This document shows, piece after piece, positions 1-7,300 of a stretch of DNA of 10,579 nt. This stretch comes from Bacteroidetes/Chlorobi group bacterium ChocPot_Mid (GTDB lineage: Bacteria; Bacteroidota; Ignavibacteria; Kapaibacteriales; UBA2268). Numbering within the stretch: the first letter of the stretch is position 1; each line of letters opens with the position of its first letter. Position numbers and translations under genes: made by a program. Location of the stretch: contig RCNQ01000327.1 of NCBI GenBank assembly GCA_003731675.1, positions 1-10,579 on the forward strand, read 5' to 3'. The notes beneath the pieces are model-generated. The model saw only the letters and a program-made list of their open reading frames with translations, was not told the origin of the DNA and made no database searches.

Positions 1-1621
1 CTAAATCCTCATAAAAAAATCTGTTGGTATCTAATACTCTGTTAATTACTATCTGTGAAAAATCAGGATTTTTCGATATTTCCAAATAAAATTTTCTGAT
101 GTTTCCATTTGCATTATTATACTCCCATATTAATTCGCCCTCTGTAGAGATGCTTTTACTACCTTTTTTTGGGTAACTTAAATTAACTATATCATTGTTA
201 ACAGTCGAATCAGCAACTTGGAATGCCCAAACATCTGACCATTCACTAACCTGAACAGAATCTCTGCACCTTACTCTCCAATAATAACTTTTACCAAATT
301 GTAAATTTTCGTATTCAAGAAACTCATTTCTTATATTAACTGTATCAATAATTAAAGTTTTAAAATTATTATCTGTGCTTAACTGGACATCAAAAATTAA
401 TTTTTCATCTGCACATTCCCAAAGTAAAAATCCATCTCTATCAACATTCTTTTTATTGTTTTCAGGGCTTATCAAAACTGGTGGAATTAATTTCCTGTTA
501 TCTTCCCTGACAATTATCCTCCTTGTTTCACTCCAGTTACCATATTTATAACCATTACGGGCTTGCACCCTCCAGAATAATACAATATCCTTGTCTAAAC
601 TTTTTAACAAATATTTTGTGCTATCGTTAATTTTAAATTCTTTATATAAATATAAAAATCCACTATCATAACCAATCTGCAATAAATATTCATTTACCCC
701 TTTTACTGTATCCCAACTCATTTCAATATCAACATATTTGAACTCAGTTTTGTCTTCCGGTGATATCAACTTTACATCTGCCAGTTTTGTTGAAAATGAA
801 TAAACATCAGACCAAACACTTGTATCCCCGTATTCATTCACAGAACGGACTTTCCAGAAATATTCAGTATCATAAATTAGATCACGAATTTCATATTTTT
901 GGTCAGCAATGTTTTCTTTCACATGGAATAAATCTTTAAACAATGAATCTTTAGCAACAATTAAATAATAATGAAGAGAATTCACACCACCGTTCCACTT
1001 TAATTCATAGTTAACATCAACATTTGTTTCCAAATTGTGAGGTAAATTCAAAACAGGTTTTGGCAAAATACTTCTGAAATTTCGTATTTGGGACCAAATC
1101 CCTGTCTCTTCCTGATTGTACCCTTTAACACGCCAAAAATACGTTCGGTTGTATTCATCAAGATTAACAATCAAATTTGTATCGGCATATTGTTCATTTC
1201 TGAAAACTACATCAGTAAAATTAGTATCTCTGGCTATTTCAATATTATAGTAAGTTGCTCCATTCAATTTATTCCATATTAAATTACAATTCAAACCCAC
1301 ATAACCTTGTTTATTTAAAGGATTTTTAAGAAGAGTTTGTCCTATTTTTGTTCTGAAACTAAAAATTTCTGACCAATCGGAAGTGTCCTTTGAACCAATT
1401 GTGGCAACTCTCCAATAATAAACAGTAAAATCATCTAAATCCCATAAGTTATAATTTCCGCTCTTATTTGTTACAGTATCTTTAACCAGATTTTTAAATG
1501 TGCTGTCCTTTGCAATTTGCAAAAGATAGCTATTGGCTCCTGAAACTTTTAACCATTCCAGCATCGAACCTGATTTACTTATTGCTTTACTACCATTTGA
1601 TGGGCTATAAGGATAAGGTGC
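1..1621 (-). repeat. Six tandem FnIII-like protein repeats (sixth incomplete)
   Basis: Within the sulfotransferase-like gene, residues 519-610, 611-703, 704-797, 798-890, 891-988 and 989 onward share one pattern. Each has a Pro/Asn-rich entry strand, a Trp in the B strand (LEW, LIW, LKW, MSW, LLW, LIW), and a segment of the type 'YLLQIAKDSTF'. Complete copies then have an aromatic-F/Y-W-R/K-V strand (YYWRV, YFWRV, YFWKV, LFWRV, YYWRV) and a closing W-S motif, except that repeat 4 has NWSE. The copies have diverged so far that they are not obvious as DNA repeats. Such arrays usually act as spacers or carbohydrate/surface-binding stalks in secreted proteins; which applies here is unknown. Confidence 0.8.
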
Positions 1622-3175
1622 ATCAAAAGCATTGCTACCGATTACAAATTCACCTAAACCGTAAAAATCTGCATAAATCTCATTATTCGTTTGGTCGTAT
1701 TCAGTTCCAATCGCTACGAAATTCCCATTTCCTTCTGCATCTCTTTTGTAAATTGTTAATTTTCTTGGGTCAATAATGCCATTCAAACCCGATAAATTAA
1801 TTTTCACTCTTCCATTGACACTATTAATACCGTATTTACTAAAAACCCAGCGGTATGGTAAAATTCTTGAAAAATTTGTATCACTAAAATGACCTTTGGC
1901 TTGGTAATAGTGCTTCTCAATAGAACTTAAACCATGCCCAGTTAATGAAGAAATAATTAGACTTATTCCTGTTGAATCATGCCCTTCGTTAAAATTGTAA
2001 CTTCCTGTAGAATTAATATTCCTTAGCACTGCATCCATTCTGATTTTATATCTGAATGCCCGGTATATTGGCATACTGCTTTCTAATCTCATGTCAAATG
2101 CCTTGGAATGGTCTTCCCTAACTTCCATTATTCTTCCCTGTCCCCAATTTATTAACGTATTACCATTAGGTAATCTCTGGGCATTGCCCATATTCCCGTA
2201 AAAAATATCTGGTGATTCACGGTAGTCCCAAACTAATCTGCAAGTCTTATTTACAGTATCAAGTTCATATTCAACTGCCCGGGAAAATTGAACAGGTTTT
2301 AAATTCCCATTATCAAACATCAACAAATGTCCATTAGGTAATATCCTAATAGCATGTTGATGTGAAAATCCAAAAAAGTTATTCTCGGTATCGTTAACAA
2401 ATTCAAAATCATTATTTTTGCTTGCACTGCCACCAAGTCTCCACATAATCCTGTGAGTTTGTTTATCAATTTTAATTATCTCATCGAAATGTCTTAAAGA
2501 AACAATTATATTGCCATCTAAATCCTCATCTACAGCATTTGCATGAGTAAAATCAATAATATTTTGTGTTAAGTCAATATCTTCTGTTACGTCTGTTATA
2601 TTTAAATAATCAAAGCTATTCCAAATCCAATGCACATTGCTATTTAAATCCACTTCAAGTAACACAACCCCGCTTACTTCAGCATTTGTCTGGCCACCCT
2701 CAACTATCTTGCTCATATCAATTACTCTCGGTTCGGTACAAAGCAACAAATAATGTCCGTTACTTAAAGATTCAATATCATGAGCATCTATTCTTAAATT
2801 CGGAGTTATACTTATCTGCCCAACCAATGAAAAATTGTCATTATAAATTCTTACTTTATTATCAATTGTAACAGTACTCCAGTAACCATTTTTCAGTAAT
2901 TTATAAAATGACCTGTTGGAACCGTATAAACTTGAATCTTGATAAACAATGTCTCCGTTGTTATCAACAAGAAAGAAATTACCGTCGTTACTAATGTCAA
3001 ATCGAAGGTAACCCGGTGCAGTATTATTGGATGTAAAAATCTCCCAAAGCTCTGAAGAATATAAATTAACATTTGCTGACAACATAAAGAACATCAAAAT
3101 CAACAAATACTTAAAAGAAACTTTTTTCTTTATTCCCTCAGCATCACATATTTTTTGTTTCAGCATCTTTTCCAT
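1..3175 (-). CDS. Secreted arylsulfotransferase-like beta-propeller protein with tandem FnIII-like repeats (C-terminus beyond window)
   Basis: The frame is open from an ATG at 3175 to the left edge: 1058 residues and no stop, so the gene is partial. Residues about 22-41 are a hydrophobic signal peptide after an unusually long, lysine-rich n-region, so the product is exported. Residues about 45-345 resemble the arylsulfotransferase (ASST) propeller family: DFTHANAVDED (208-218), SLRH (226-229), MWRLGG (244-249), SHQHAIR (271-277) and NAQRLPNGNTLINWG (331-345). Family members move sulfate between phenolic compounds without PAPS; here the substrate is unknown. Residues about 346-518 form an unassigned module. 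From about 519 come six FnIII-like repeats of 92-98 residues, the last cut by the edge. A strong Shine-Dalgarno sequence 7 nt upstream supports this start over the in-frame ATG at 3166. A C-terminal sorting domain may lie outside the window. I am confident of export and architecture, less so of enzymatic activity. Confidence 0.85.
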   Translation of the reverse strand, partial: MEKMLKQKICDAEGIKKKVSFKYLLILMFFMLSANVNLYSSELWEIFTSNNTAPGYLRFDISNDGNFFLVDNNGDIVYQDSSLYGSNRSFYKLLKNGYWSTVTIDNKVRIYNDNFSLVGQISITPNLRIDAHDIESLSNGHYLLLCTEPRVIDMSKIVEGGQTNAEVSGVVLLEVDLNSNVHWIWNSFDYLNITDVTEDIDLTQNIIDFTHANAVDEDLDGNIIVSLRHFDEIIKIDKQTHRIMWRLGGSASKNNDFEFVNDTENNFFGFSHQHAIRILPNGHLLMFDNGNLKPVQFSRAVEYELDTVNKTCRLVWDYRESPDIFYGNMGNAQRLPNGNTLINWGQGRIMEVREDHSKAFDMRLESSMPIYRAFRYKIRMDAVLRNINSTGSYNFNEGHDSTGISLIISSLTGHGLSSIEKHYYQAKGHFSDTNFSRILPYRWVFSKYGINSVNGRVKINLSGLNGIIDPRKLTIYKRDAEGNGNFVAIGTEYDQTNNEIYADFYGLGEFVIGSNAFDAPYPYSPSNGSKAISKSGSMLEWLKVSGANSYLLQIAKDSTFKNLVKDTVTNKSGNYNLWDLDDFTVYYWRVATIGSKDTSDWSEIFSFRTKIGQTLLKNPLNKQGYVGLNCNLIWNKLNGATYYNIEIARDTNFTDVVFRNEQYADTNLIVNLDEYNRTYFWRVKGYNQEETGIWSQIRNFRSILPKPVLNLPHNLETNVDVNYELKWNGGVNSLHYYLIVAKDSLFKDLFHVKENIADQKYEIRDLIYDTEYFWKVRSVNEYGDTSVWSDVYSFSTKLADVKLISPEDKTEFKYVDIEMSWDTVKGVNEYLLQIGYDSGFLYLYKEFKINDSTKYLLKSLDKDIVLFWRVQARNGYKYGNWSETRRIIVREDNRKLIPPVLISPENNKKNVDRDGFLLWECADEKLIFDVQLSTDNNFKTLIIDTVNIRNEFLEYENLQFGKSYYWRVRCRDSVQVSEWSDVWAFQVADSTVNNDIVNLSYPKKGSKSISTEGELIWEYNNANGNIRKFYLEISKNPDFSQIVINRVLDTNRFFYEDL

Positions 3176-3182
3176 CCAAAAT

Positions 3183-3190
3183 CCCCCTTT
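3183..3190 (-). promoter_or_regulatory. Strong ribosome binding site of the sulfotransferase-like gene
   Basis: On the minus strand AAAGGGGG ends 7 nt before the ATG at 3175. It is the strongest Shine-Dalgarno sequence in the window and stands out in very A/T-rich DNA. It fixes the start at 3175 despite the unusually long region in front of the signal-peptide core. Confidence 0.75.
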
Positions 3191-3331
3191 ATTTGGATAA
3201 TTTATTCTTCAGTTCTAAATAATTATTAAGTTTAAATTAACTAAAATTTACAGTAATAAAAATAGTAGAAAAAACCTTTTCTTAGTAGTTTACTATAATA
3301 TAGGTTTGTAGTATAAACAACTATGATTAAA

Positions 3332-3357
3332 AAATATTATATATTTATATAATATTT
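3332..3357 (-). terminator. A/T-only hairpin with T-run, possible rmuC terminator
   Basis: Positions 3332-3343 and 3346-3357 form a perfect 12-bp inverted repeat with a 2-nt centre (3344-3345). Every stem base is A or T. Read on the minus strand, the right-hand stem runs into a T-tract (TTTTTT), and it lies about 40 bp after the rmuC stop. This fits the layout of an intrinsic terminator, but a G/C-free stem would be weak, and such palindromes occur by chance in A/T-rich DNA. Confidence 0.35.
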
Positions 3358-3395
3358 AATATGTTGGGTTTAAGAATCATATATCTTGAGGAGAA

Positions 3396-4727
3396 TCAAA
3401 AATCAATAATATTAGGCAATGTTTTTTTTGCACGGGCGCCTAACTCCTTTAAACGCTCGGTTCTTTTTATTAAATTGCCATTTCCATCTTTAAGCTTATT
3501 CATAGCGGCTTCATAGCTTTGTTCGCTATCCTTAATTTTTTTTCCGATAGTTAGCAAATCTTCAACAAAACCAACAAATTTATCGTAGAGTTCCCCACTT
3601 TGTTTGGCTATCTCGTAAGCATTGCGACTTTGATATTCTTGTTGCCAAAGTTTTTCTGTCATTTTCAAGACAGCAAATAGATTTGTTGGGCTAACAAGCA
3701 TAATTCTCTTTTGGTAAGCATAGTTCCAAAGTTCAGGTTCGCCTTGAATTGCTGAATAGTAAGCAGGCTCGATGGGAATAAACATGAAAACAAATTCTAA
3801 ACTGTTTAACTCCTTGATGTCTTCGTATTTTTTTGAACTTAATTCATCAATATGTTTTTTTACTGAATAAACGTGTTCTCTTAAAGCTTTTTCCTGTTCT
3901 TCTTTAGTTTCAGCAGATGAAAATCTTTCATAAGCGTTCAAAGAAACTTTTGAGTCAACGATTATATCTCTTTCACCGGGGAATTTAATTATTACATCAG
4001 GTTGTAACCGCTTACCAAATTCATTAGTAAATGATTTTTGAATGAAGTATTCCCTATCTTTAACTAATCCGGATTTCTCAAGCAGACTCTCAAGAATTAT
4101 CTCACCCCAATTTCCTTGAGTTTTAGTCTGTCCTTTTAAAGCTACAGCCAGATTCTGAGCTTCCTTGCTGATTTGTTGATTTAATTCAAATAACTTCTTG
4201 ATTTCTCCGCCTAACGAGGTTCTGTCTCTTGATTCTTTTTCGTATGTTTCTTCTACCTTCTTTTCAAAATCTTTAATTTTTTCACTCAAAGGGTTGAGAA
4301 TAGTTTTTAGATTTTCTTTATTTTGTTCGGTAAACTTTGAACTTTTTTCATCAAAAATCCTGTTTGCCAAATTTTCAAATTCTAAGGTAAATTTGTTTTG
4401 AATTTCAACCAAATCTTTCTTTTGTTCATCAAGTTTTTGTCTGAGATTCAGGACTTCTTGCTCAATTCTTGCTTTTTGAGCACTAATTTCAATAAGTTCT
4501 TTTTCCTTTTCAGAATATTTTAGATTAAAATTGTTTATGTCATTTTGCAGCATAATAGCTTTTTCTTCAGCTACAGATTTTGCTATTTTAATCTCGTTTA
4601 ATTCCTGATTTAGAGCGTCAAATTCTTCTTTGGGGATTCCAGGAACTATTGAAAATTTTTGTTTGCTAACAAACCAACCAATTAATCCTGACAAAATTGC
4701 AATTAAGATAATTACCATTATTTCCAT
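3396..4727 (-). CDS. rmuC: RmuC family DNA recombination protein
   Basis: A complete gene of 443 residues, near the usual family length. Residues 4-20 are one N-terminal membrane helix, followed by a long Glu/Lys-rich coiled coil (about 33-165). The C-terminal half is the conserved RmuC domain: GNWGE (205-209), QPDVIIKFP (242-250), IVDSKVSL (256-263), PIEPAY (318-323), SPTNL (346-350) and a final KRTERLKELG (421-430). The Asp-x(n)-Asp-Ser-Lys arrangement at 244-260 resembles a PD-(D/E)XK nuclease core, as proposed for the family. In E. coli RmuC limits inversions at short inverted repeats; its biochemistry is poorly defined. The predicted location is the inner membrane with the nuclease-like part in the cytoplasm. 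The region before the ATG is purine-rich (AGAGAAAGAGAA) without a classical Shine-Dalgarno; an ATG three codons later is possible. It follows the OmpA-like gene by 92 bp and may share its transcript. Confidence 0.93.
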   Translation of the reverse strand: MEIMVIILIAILSGLIGWFVSKQKFSIVPGIPKEEFDALNQELNEIKIAKSVAEEKAIMLQNDINNFNLKYSEKEKELIEISAQKARIEQEVLNLRQKLDEQKKDLVEIQNKFTLEFENLANRIFDEKSSKFTEQNKENLKTILNPLSEKIKDFEKKVEETYEKESRDRTSLGGEIKKLFELNQQISKEAQNLAVALKGQTKTQGNWGEIILESLLEKSGLVKDREYFIQKSFTNEFGKRLQPDVIIKFPGERDIIVDSKVSLNAYERFSSAETKEEQEKALREHVYSVKKHIDELSSKKYEDIKELNSLEFVFMFIPIEPAYYSAIQGEPELWNYAYQKRIMLVSPTNLFAVLKMTEKLWQQEYQSRNAYEIAKQSGELYDKFVGFVEDLLTIGKKIKDSEQSYEAAMNKLKDGNGNLIKRTERLKELGARAKKTLPNIIDF

Positions 4728-4819
4728 AATTTCTCTTTCTCTTTTTTTTTAACATCTATTTTCTGAGGTCTAAAAAGTCTTTATTGGTTGTCAAATGTAT
4801 TCAAGTAATGAAACAAAGT

Positions 4820-6148
4820 CTACTCCTTAAGAATTTCAACTTCGATTCTTCTGTTAAGCTGTCTGCCTTGAGGTGTCTTATTGGTAGCACAAGGCATTGT
4901 TTCACCATAACCGATTGGATTGATTCTGTTTTCAGCAATTCCACGTTCTGTTAGCCAATTTTTTACAGATTTTGCTCTATTTTCTGATAAGACCTGATTC
5001 ATCTTTTCATCACCCATACTGTCGGTATGTCCTTGAATCTCAATCTCCATTTTCATATTATAAATCATCATATCATACAAACCTTGCAATTCAGGAAAAC
5101 AATCTTTTTTTAAATCTGCTTTACCAGTATCAAAGTAAGCATTTAATTTAAACTTCCGCTTTGTAGGCGGTGAGAAATCTACTTCCACTATATATGTAAA
5201 AACAGTTATTGTTTCATCTGCAGGAAGCACTAACTCATGTAAATAAGTTTTATCATTTTTCCTAATATAAATTTCATATACTTTCCGCCTATCAGTAACA
5301 GTATCAACTTCACCTGCCAAATCGGTCATTCCTTCAAAAAATAATTTATTGGATTCTTCTAAGATAACTTTTGCATCAGATTCAACTTGTCCCTGTTTAT
5401 TAATTACTCTTATAATGGTCTTCATTTCACTTTTTTCTCTTATCTCCTTTTCTACATAAGTTGTATCATACACTTGTTGTGTGATTAAATTAAAATCAAT
5501 GTCGAAAACATATTTTAGAAACTCAATGTCTTTGGTTATTTCGAAATAAGAAGTAAATTTAAAACCTTCTAACTCAGCTAATAATTCATATCTGCTTCCT
5601 CTTTTTAAAAACTGTTTGAAGATGCCTGTGCTATCACTGACTACTTCTTCACTAAAGGTATTATCTCTTGTAAATATTTTAAACGGTTGATATGGTAATG
5701 GCATTCCTGTATTGTCACGAATAATGATAGTTACATCACAAATTGATTGGTCTTTCTTTTCGTCAAAATTTGAAGTGCTACGATAACTGACCTCTTTGGT
5801 TTCTTCAATGGATATTGCAAATTTAAATGTATATGCTTTTCTTCCTGGTTTATTGGGTACATCAAAATTAAAATTCCATTCTCTGCCTTCATGCTTGAAA
5901 AAAACTGTATAGGAACCACCCTTTGACAATATAGTTGTATATTTACCTTCGGTATCAGTAATTGCTTCTACTTTCAAACTATTATCATTATAATCTTTTA
6001 TCATGAAATTGAGATTTGATTTTGGATTTCCCTCCTTGTCTGTCAATATAATTGTTATTCTGGCTTGGTCTTCCTGTGCAATCAACTTGTTATTAATAAT
6101 AACAAATAATAGTAAAACAATTATAATTGTATTCCTTGTCCAATTCAT
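4820..6148 (-). CDS. OmpA-family peptidoglycan-binding protein with three Ig-like/carboxypeptidase-regulatory-like domains
   Basis: A complete gene of 442 residues. Residues 1-24 are a Sec signal peptide with likely cleavage after LIA (A24|Q25). There is no lipobox Cys, so it is not an obvious lipoprotein. Three beta-rich segments follow (about 28-113, 137-219, 241-325), each starting with a pattern such as 'ITIILTDKEGNP' and containing an Asp-x-x-Gly turn, as in carboxypeptidase-regulatory-like or Cna-B-like folds. Residues 332-442 are an OmpA C-terminal domain: FDTGKADL (339-346), GHTDSMG (373-379), LSENRAKSV (387-395), GYGE (413-416) and GRQLNRRIE (428-436). D376 and R391 sit 15 residues apart, as do the diaminopimelate-binding Asp and Arg of characterised OmpA domains. 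The inferred role is a periplasmic or envelope-anchored link to peptidoglycan; no membrane beta-barrel is present. The start is supported by AAGAGG 7 nt upstream. It heads the minus-strand pair with rmuC. Confidence 0.9.
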   Translation of the reverse strand: MNWTRNTIIIVLLLFVIINNKLIAQEDQARITIILTDKEGNPKSNLNFMIKDYNDNSLKVEAITDTEGKYTTILSKGGSYTVFFKHEGREWNFNFDVPNKPGRKAYTFKFAISIEETKEVSYRSTSNFDEKKDQSICDVTIIIRDNTGMPLPYQPFKIFTRDNTFSEEVVSDSTGIFKQFLKRGSRYELLAELEGFKFTSYFEITKDIEFLKYVFDIDFNLITQQVYDTTYVEKEIREKSEMKTIIRVINKQGQVESDAKVILEESNKLFFEGMTDLAGEVDTVTDRRKVYEIYIRKNDKTYLHELVLPADETITVFTYIVEVDFSPPTKRKFKLNAYFDTGKADLKKDCFPELQGLYDMMIYNMKMEIEIQGHTDSMGDEKMNQVLSENRAKSVKNWLTERGIAENRINPIGYGETMPCATNKTPQGRQLNRRIEVEILKE

Positions 6149-6155
6149 TCTATTA

Positions 6156-6161
6156 CCTCTT
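6156..6161 (-). promoter_or_regulatory. Ribosome binding site of the OmpA-like gene
   Basis: AAGAGG on the minus strand lies 7 nt before the ATG at 6148, the same spacing as for the sulfotransferase-like gene. It decides the start of the OmpA-like protein and fits the signal peptide that begins directly there. Confidence 0.7.
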
Positions 6162-6171
6162 AATTTATGAT

Positions 6172-6200
6172 ATATTACAAAAATGATAAAAACTCAGCAA
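6172..6200 (-). promoter_or_regulatory. Candidate sigma70-type promoter for the OmpA-like gene
   Basis: On the minus strand TTGCTG (6195-6200) and TAATAT (6172-6177) are separated by exactly 17 bp. They match 3 of 6 and 4 of 6 consensus bases. Transcription would start near 6165, leaving a leader of under 20 nt that still contains the AAGAGG site. The match is modest and A/T-rich DNA gives many such hits; Bacteroidota use a different consensus, so this is tentative. Confidence 0.25.
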
Positions 6201-6299
6201 ATTTCAATGAAAAAAAATTAAATTTAAATATTATTATATCTAAATCCAAAAAAAATTATTATTCTTGTAAATATAATTATTAACATCTTTTTAAACTTT

Positions 6300-7229
6300 A
6301 TGGCAAATAACAAGTACTTTATTATTATTAATCCAAATGCTGGAAGTGGTTTAGGTATAAAAAAATGGAATATCATTGCTTCATTATTGGCAGAAAATAA
6401 AATTGAATACGATTTCCAGTTTTCTGAATTTAGTGGTCATATCATTGAAATTGCTAAAAATACGTATAAAAATAATTATAAGAAAATAATCATTGTCGGT
6501 GGTGACGGGTCATTAAACGAGGTTATAAATGGACTACTTTCAATTTCTGCAAATGCTCTGAATGAGATTACTGTATCTATGATTCCTGTTGGTACAGGCA
6601 ATGATTGGTGCCGTTCACATAAAATACCCAGTAATACAGAAGATGCAATAAAATTAATCATAAAAAATAATATTATAAGACAGGATTTAGCTAAAGCTAC
6701 TTATAATGAGGGTAATCAAATTCAGTCAAGGTATTTTGCGAATATATCAGGTATTGGTTTCGACGCACACGTAGCTATCAAATCCAACCTTGATAAAAAA
6801 AATAACAAAAGCGGAATATTAGTATATCTTAAAAATGTAATTTCATCTTTGATTAATTATAAATCTGTTGACAGTATTATTGAATTTAATGAAAAAGTCA
6901 TAAATTGTAAGTTGTTCTTACTATCTGTCGGAAAAGGCAAATATAATGGTGGAGCTATGAAGCAACTCCCCTTTGCAGACCTTACTGATGGATTTATTGA
7001 TTTTACTCTTATTGAAAATATATCCCGTTTTGATGTTTTAACACAATTACCCAGATTGTACAAAGGAACACATATTAATCATCCAAAAATTTCGACTTAC
7101 AAAACAAAAAAAGTGTCCATTTCTACAATAGATAAAATTTTTCTTGAAGTTGACGGAGAAACTTTTGGCCATTCTCCTTTTGAATTCGAAGTAATACCAA
7201 ATGCCTTAAAGGTCATTACAGGATTATAA
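6300..7229 (+). CDS. YegS/BmrU-type lipid kinase (diacylglycerol kinase family)
   Basis: A complete gene of 309 residues, normal for the YegS/Rv2252/BmrU family. The DAGK catalytic domain shows INPNAGSG (10-17), the nucleotide-binding VGGDGSLNEVINGL (66-79, with Ser in place of the usual Thr in GGDGT) and PVGTGNDW (96-103). The C-terminal half has ANISGIGFDA (147-156), GGAMKQLPFADLTDG (217-231) and the catalytic EVDGE (283-287). Members transfer the gamma-phosphate of ATP to diacylglycerol or related lipids at the cytoplasmic face of the membrane, recycling lipid by-products. The exact lipid cannot be told from sequence; sphingoid or other lipids are possible. It is soluble, with no signal peptide or membrane helix. 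The ATG at 6300 lies directly before the nucleotide-binding beta strand. It is the first plus-strand gene, 71 bp before mntP. Confidence 0.9.
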   Translation: MANNKYFIIINPNAGSGLGIKKWNIIASLLAENKIEYDFQFSEFSGHIIEIAKNTYKNNYKKIIIVGGDGSLNEVINGLLSISANALNEITVSMIPVGTGNDWCRSHKIPSNTEDAIKLIIKNNIIRQDLAKATYNEGNQIQSRYFANISGIGFDAHVAIKSNLDKKNNKSGILVYLKNVISSLINYKSVDSIIEFNEKVINCKLFLLSVGKGKYNGGAMKQLPFADLTDGFIDFTLIENISRFDVLTQLPRLYKGTHINHPKISTYKTKKVSISTIDKIFLEVDGETFGHSPFEFEVIPNALKVITGL

Positions 7230-7236
7230 ATTTCAG

Positions 7237-7252
7237 TAAAATACATATTTTA
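7237..7252 (+). terminator. Short A/T-only hairpin after the lipid kinase gene (weak terminator candidate)
   Basis: TAAAATA (7237-7243) and TATTTTA (7246-7252) form a 7-bp inverted repeat with a 2-nt centre, followed four bases later by a T-run (7257-7261). It resembles the longer A/T-only hairpin after rmuC. With no G/C pairs the hairpin would be very weak, and it may be chance. If real, it would partly separate the lipid kinase from mntP. Confidence 0.2.
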
Positions 7253-7258
7253 GCTATT

Positions 7259-7285
7259 TTTGTATCTTTTAAAATATTAAATTTG
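7259..7285 (+). promoter_or_regulatory. Possible Bacteroidota-type promoter before mntP
   Basis: TAAATTTG (7278-7285) matches the Bacteroidota -7 element TAnnTTTG exactly, and a TTTG (7259-7262) lies upstream. However, the 15-bp spacer is shorter than the usual 19 or so. Transcription would start only about 9 nt before the mntP ATG. The motif is low-complexity, so confidence is low. Confidence 0.2.
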
Positions 7286-7300
7286 TCATTTTTGTAATTA

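Larger units (their letters stand above)
3176..3395. other. A/T-rich intergenic region between rmuC and the sulfotransferase-like gene
   Basis: These 220 bp are the longest gene-free stretch in the window. They hold the ribosome binding site next to the sulfotransferase-like gene and an A/T-only hairpin near the middle. The promoter of the downstream gene must lie here if it is transcribed independently. I looked for both sigma70-type boxes and the Bacteroidota TTTG/TAnnTTTG pattern and found no convincing match. No reading frame longer than about ten codons stands out, and no structured RNA is evident. Confidence 0.6.
6149..6299. promoter_or_regulatory. Divergent A/T-rich intergenic region
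   Basis: These 151 bp lie between the outward-facing OmpA-like and lipid kinase genes, so promoters for both directions must be here. It is almost entirely A and T, with long A-runs and a small palindrome, TTAAATTTAA (6218-6227). Apart from the candidate minus-strand promoter, I see no convincing box for the plus strand. There is no Shine-Dalgarno before the lipid kinase ATG; the start is preceded by TTTTTAAACTTT. Confidence 0.55.

Noticed and set aside
1088..2871. Three plus-strand frames of 64-101 codons (1088-1282, 1498-1776, 2566-2871)
   Set aside because: They lie antisense to the sulfotransferase-like gene, resemble no family, and their composition follows from the coding strand opposite.
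1..3175. Possible frameshift or degraded gene, because the large frame has no stop
   Set aside because: Translation is continuous through all domains without a stop and every repeat keeps its motifs; the frame is open only because the window ends.
4198..4401. A 67-codon plus-strand frame
   Set aside because: It is the complement of the rmuC coiled-coil region, whose Glu/Lys codons read as Ser/Phe/Leu on the other strand.
6261..6277. TATAAT (6272-6277) before the lipid kinase gene as a -10 box
   Set aside because: The expected -35 position is an A-run without a TTG; in this A/T-rich stretch TATAAT is expected by chance.
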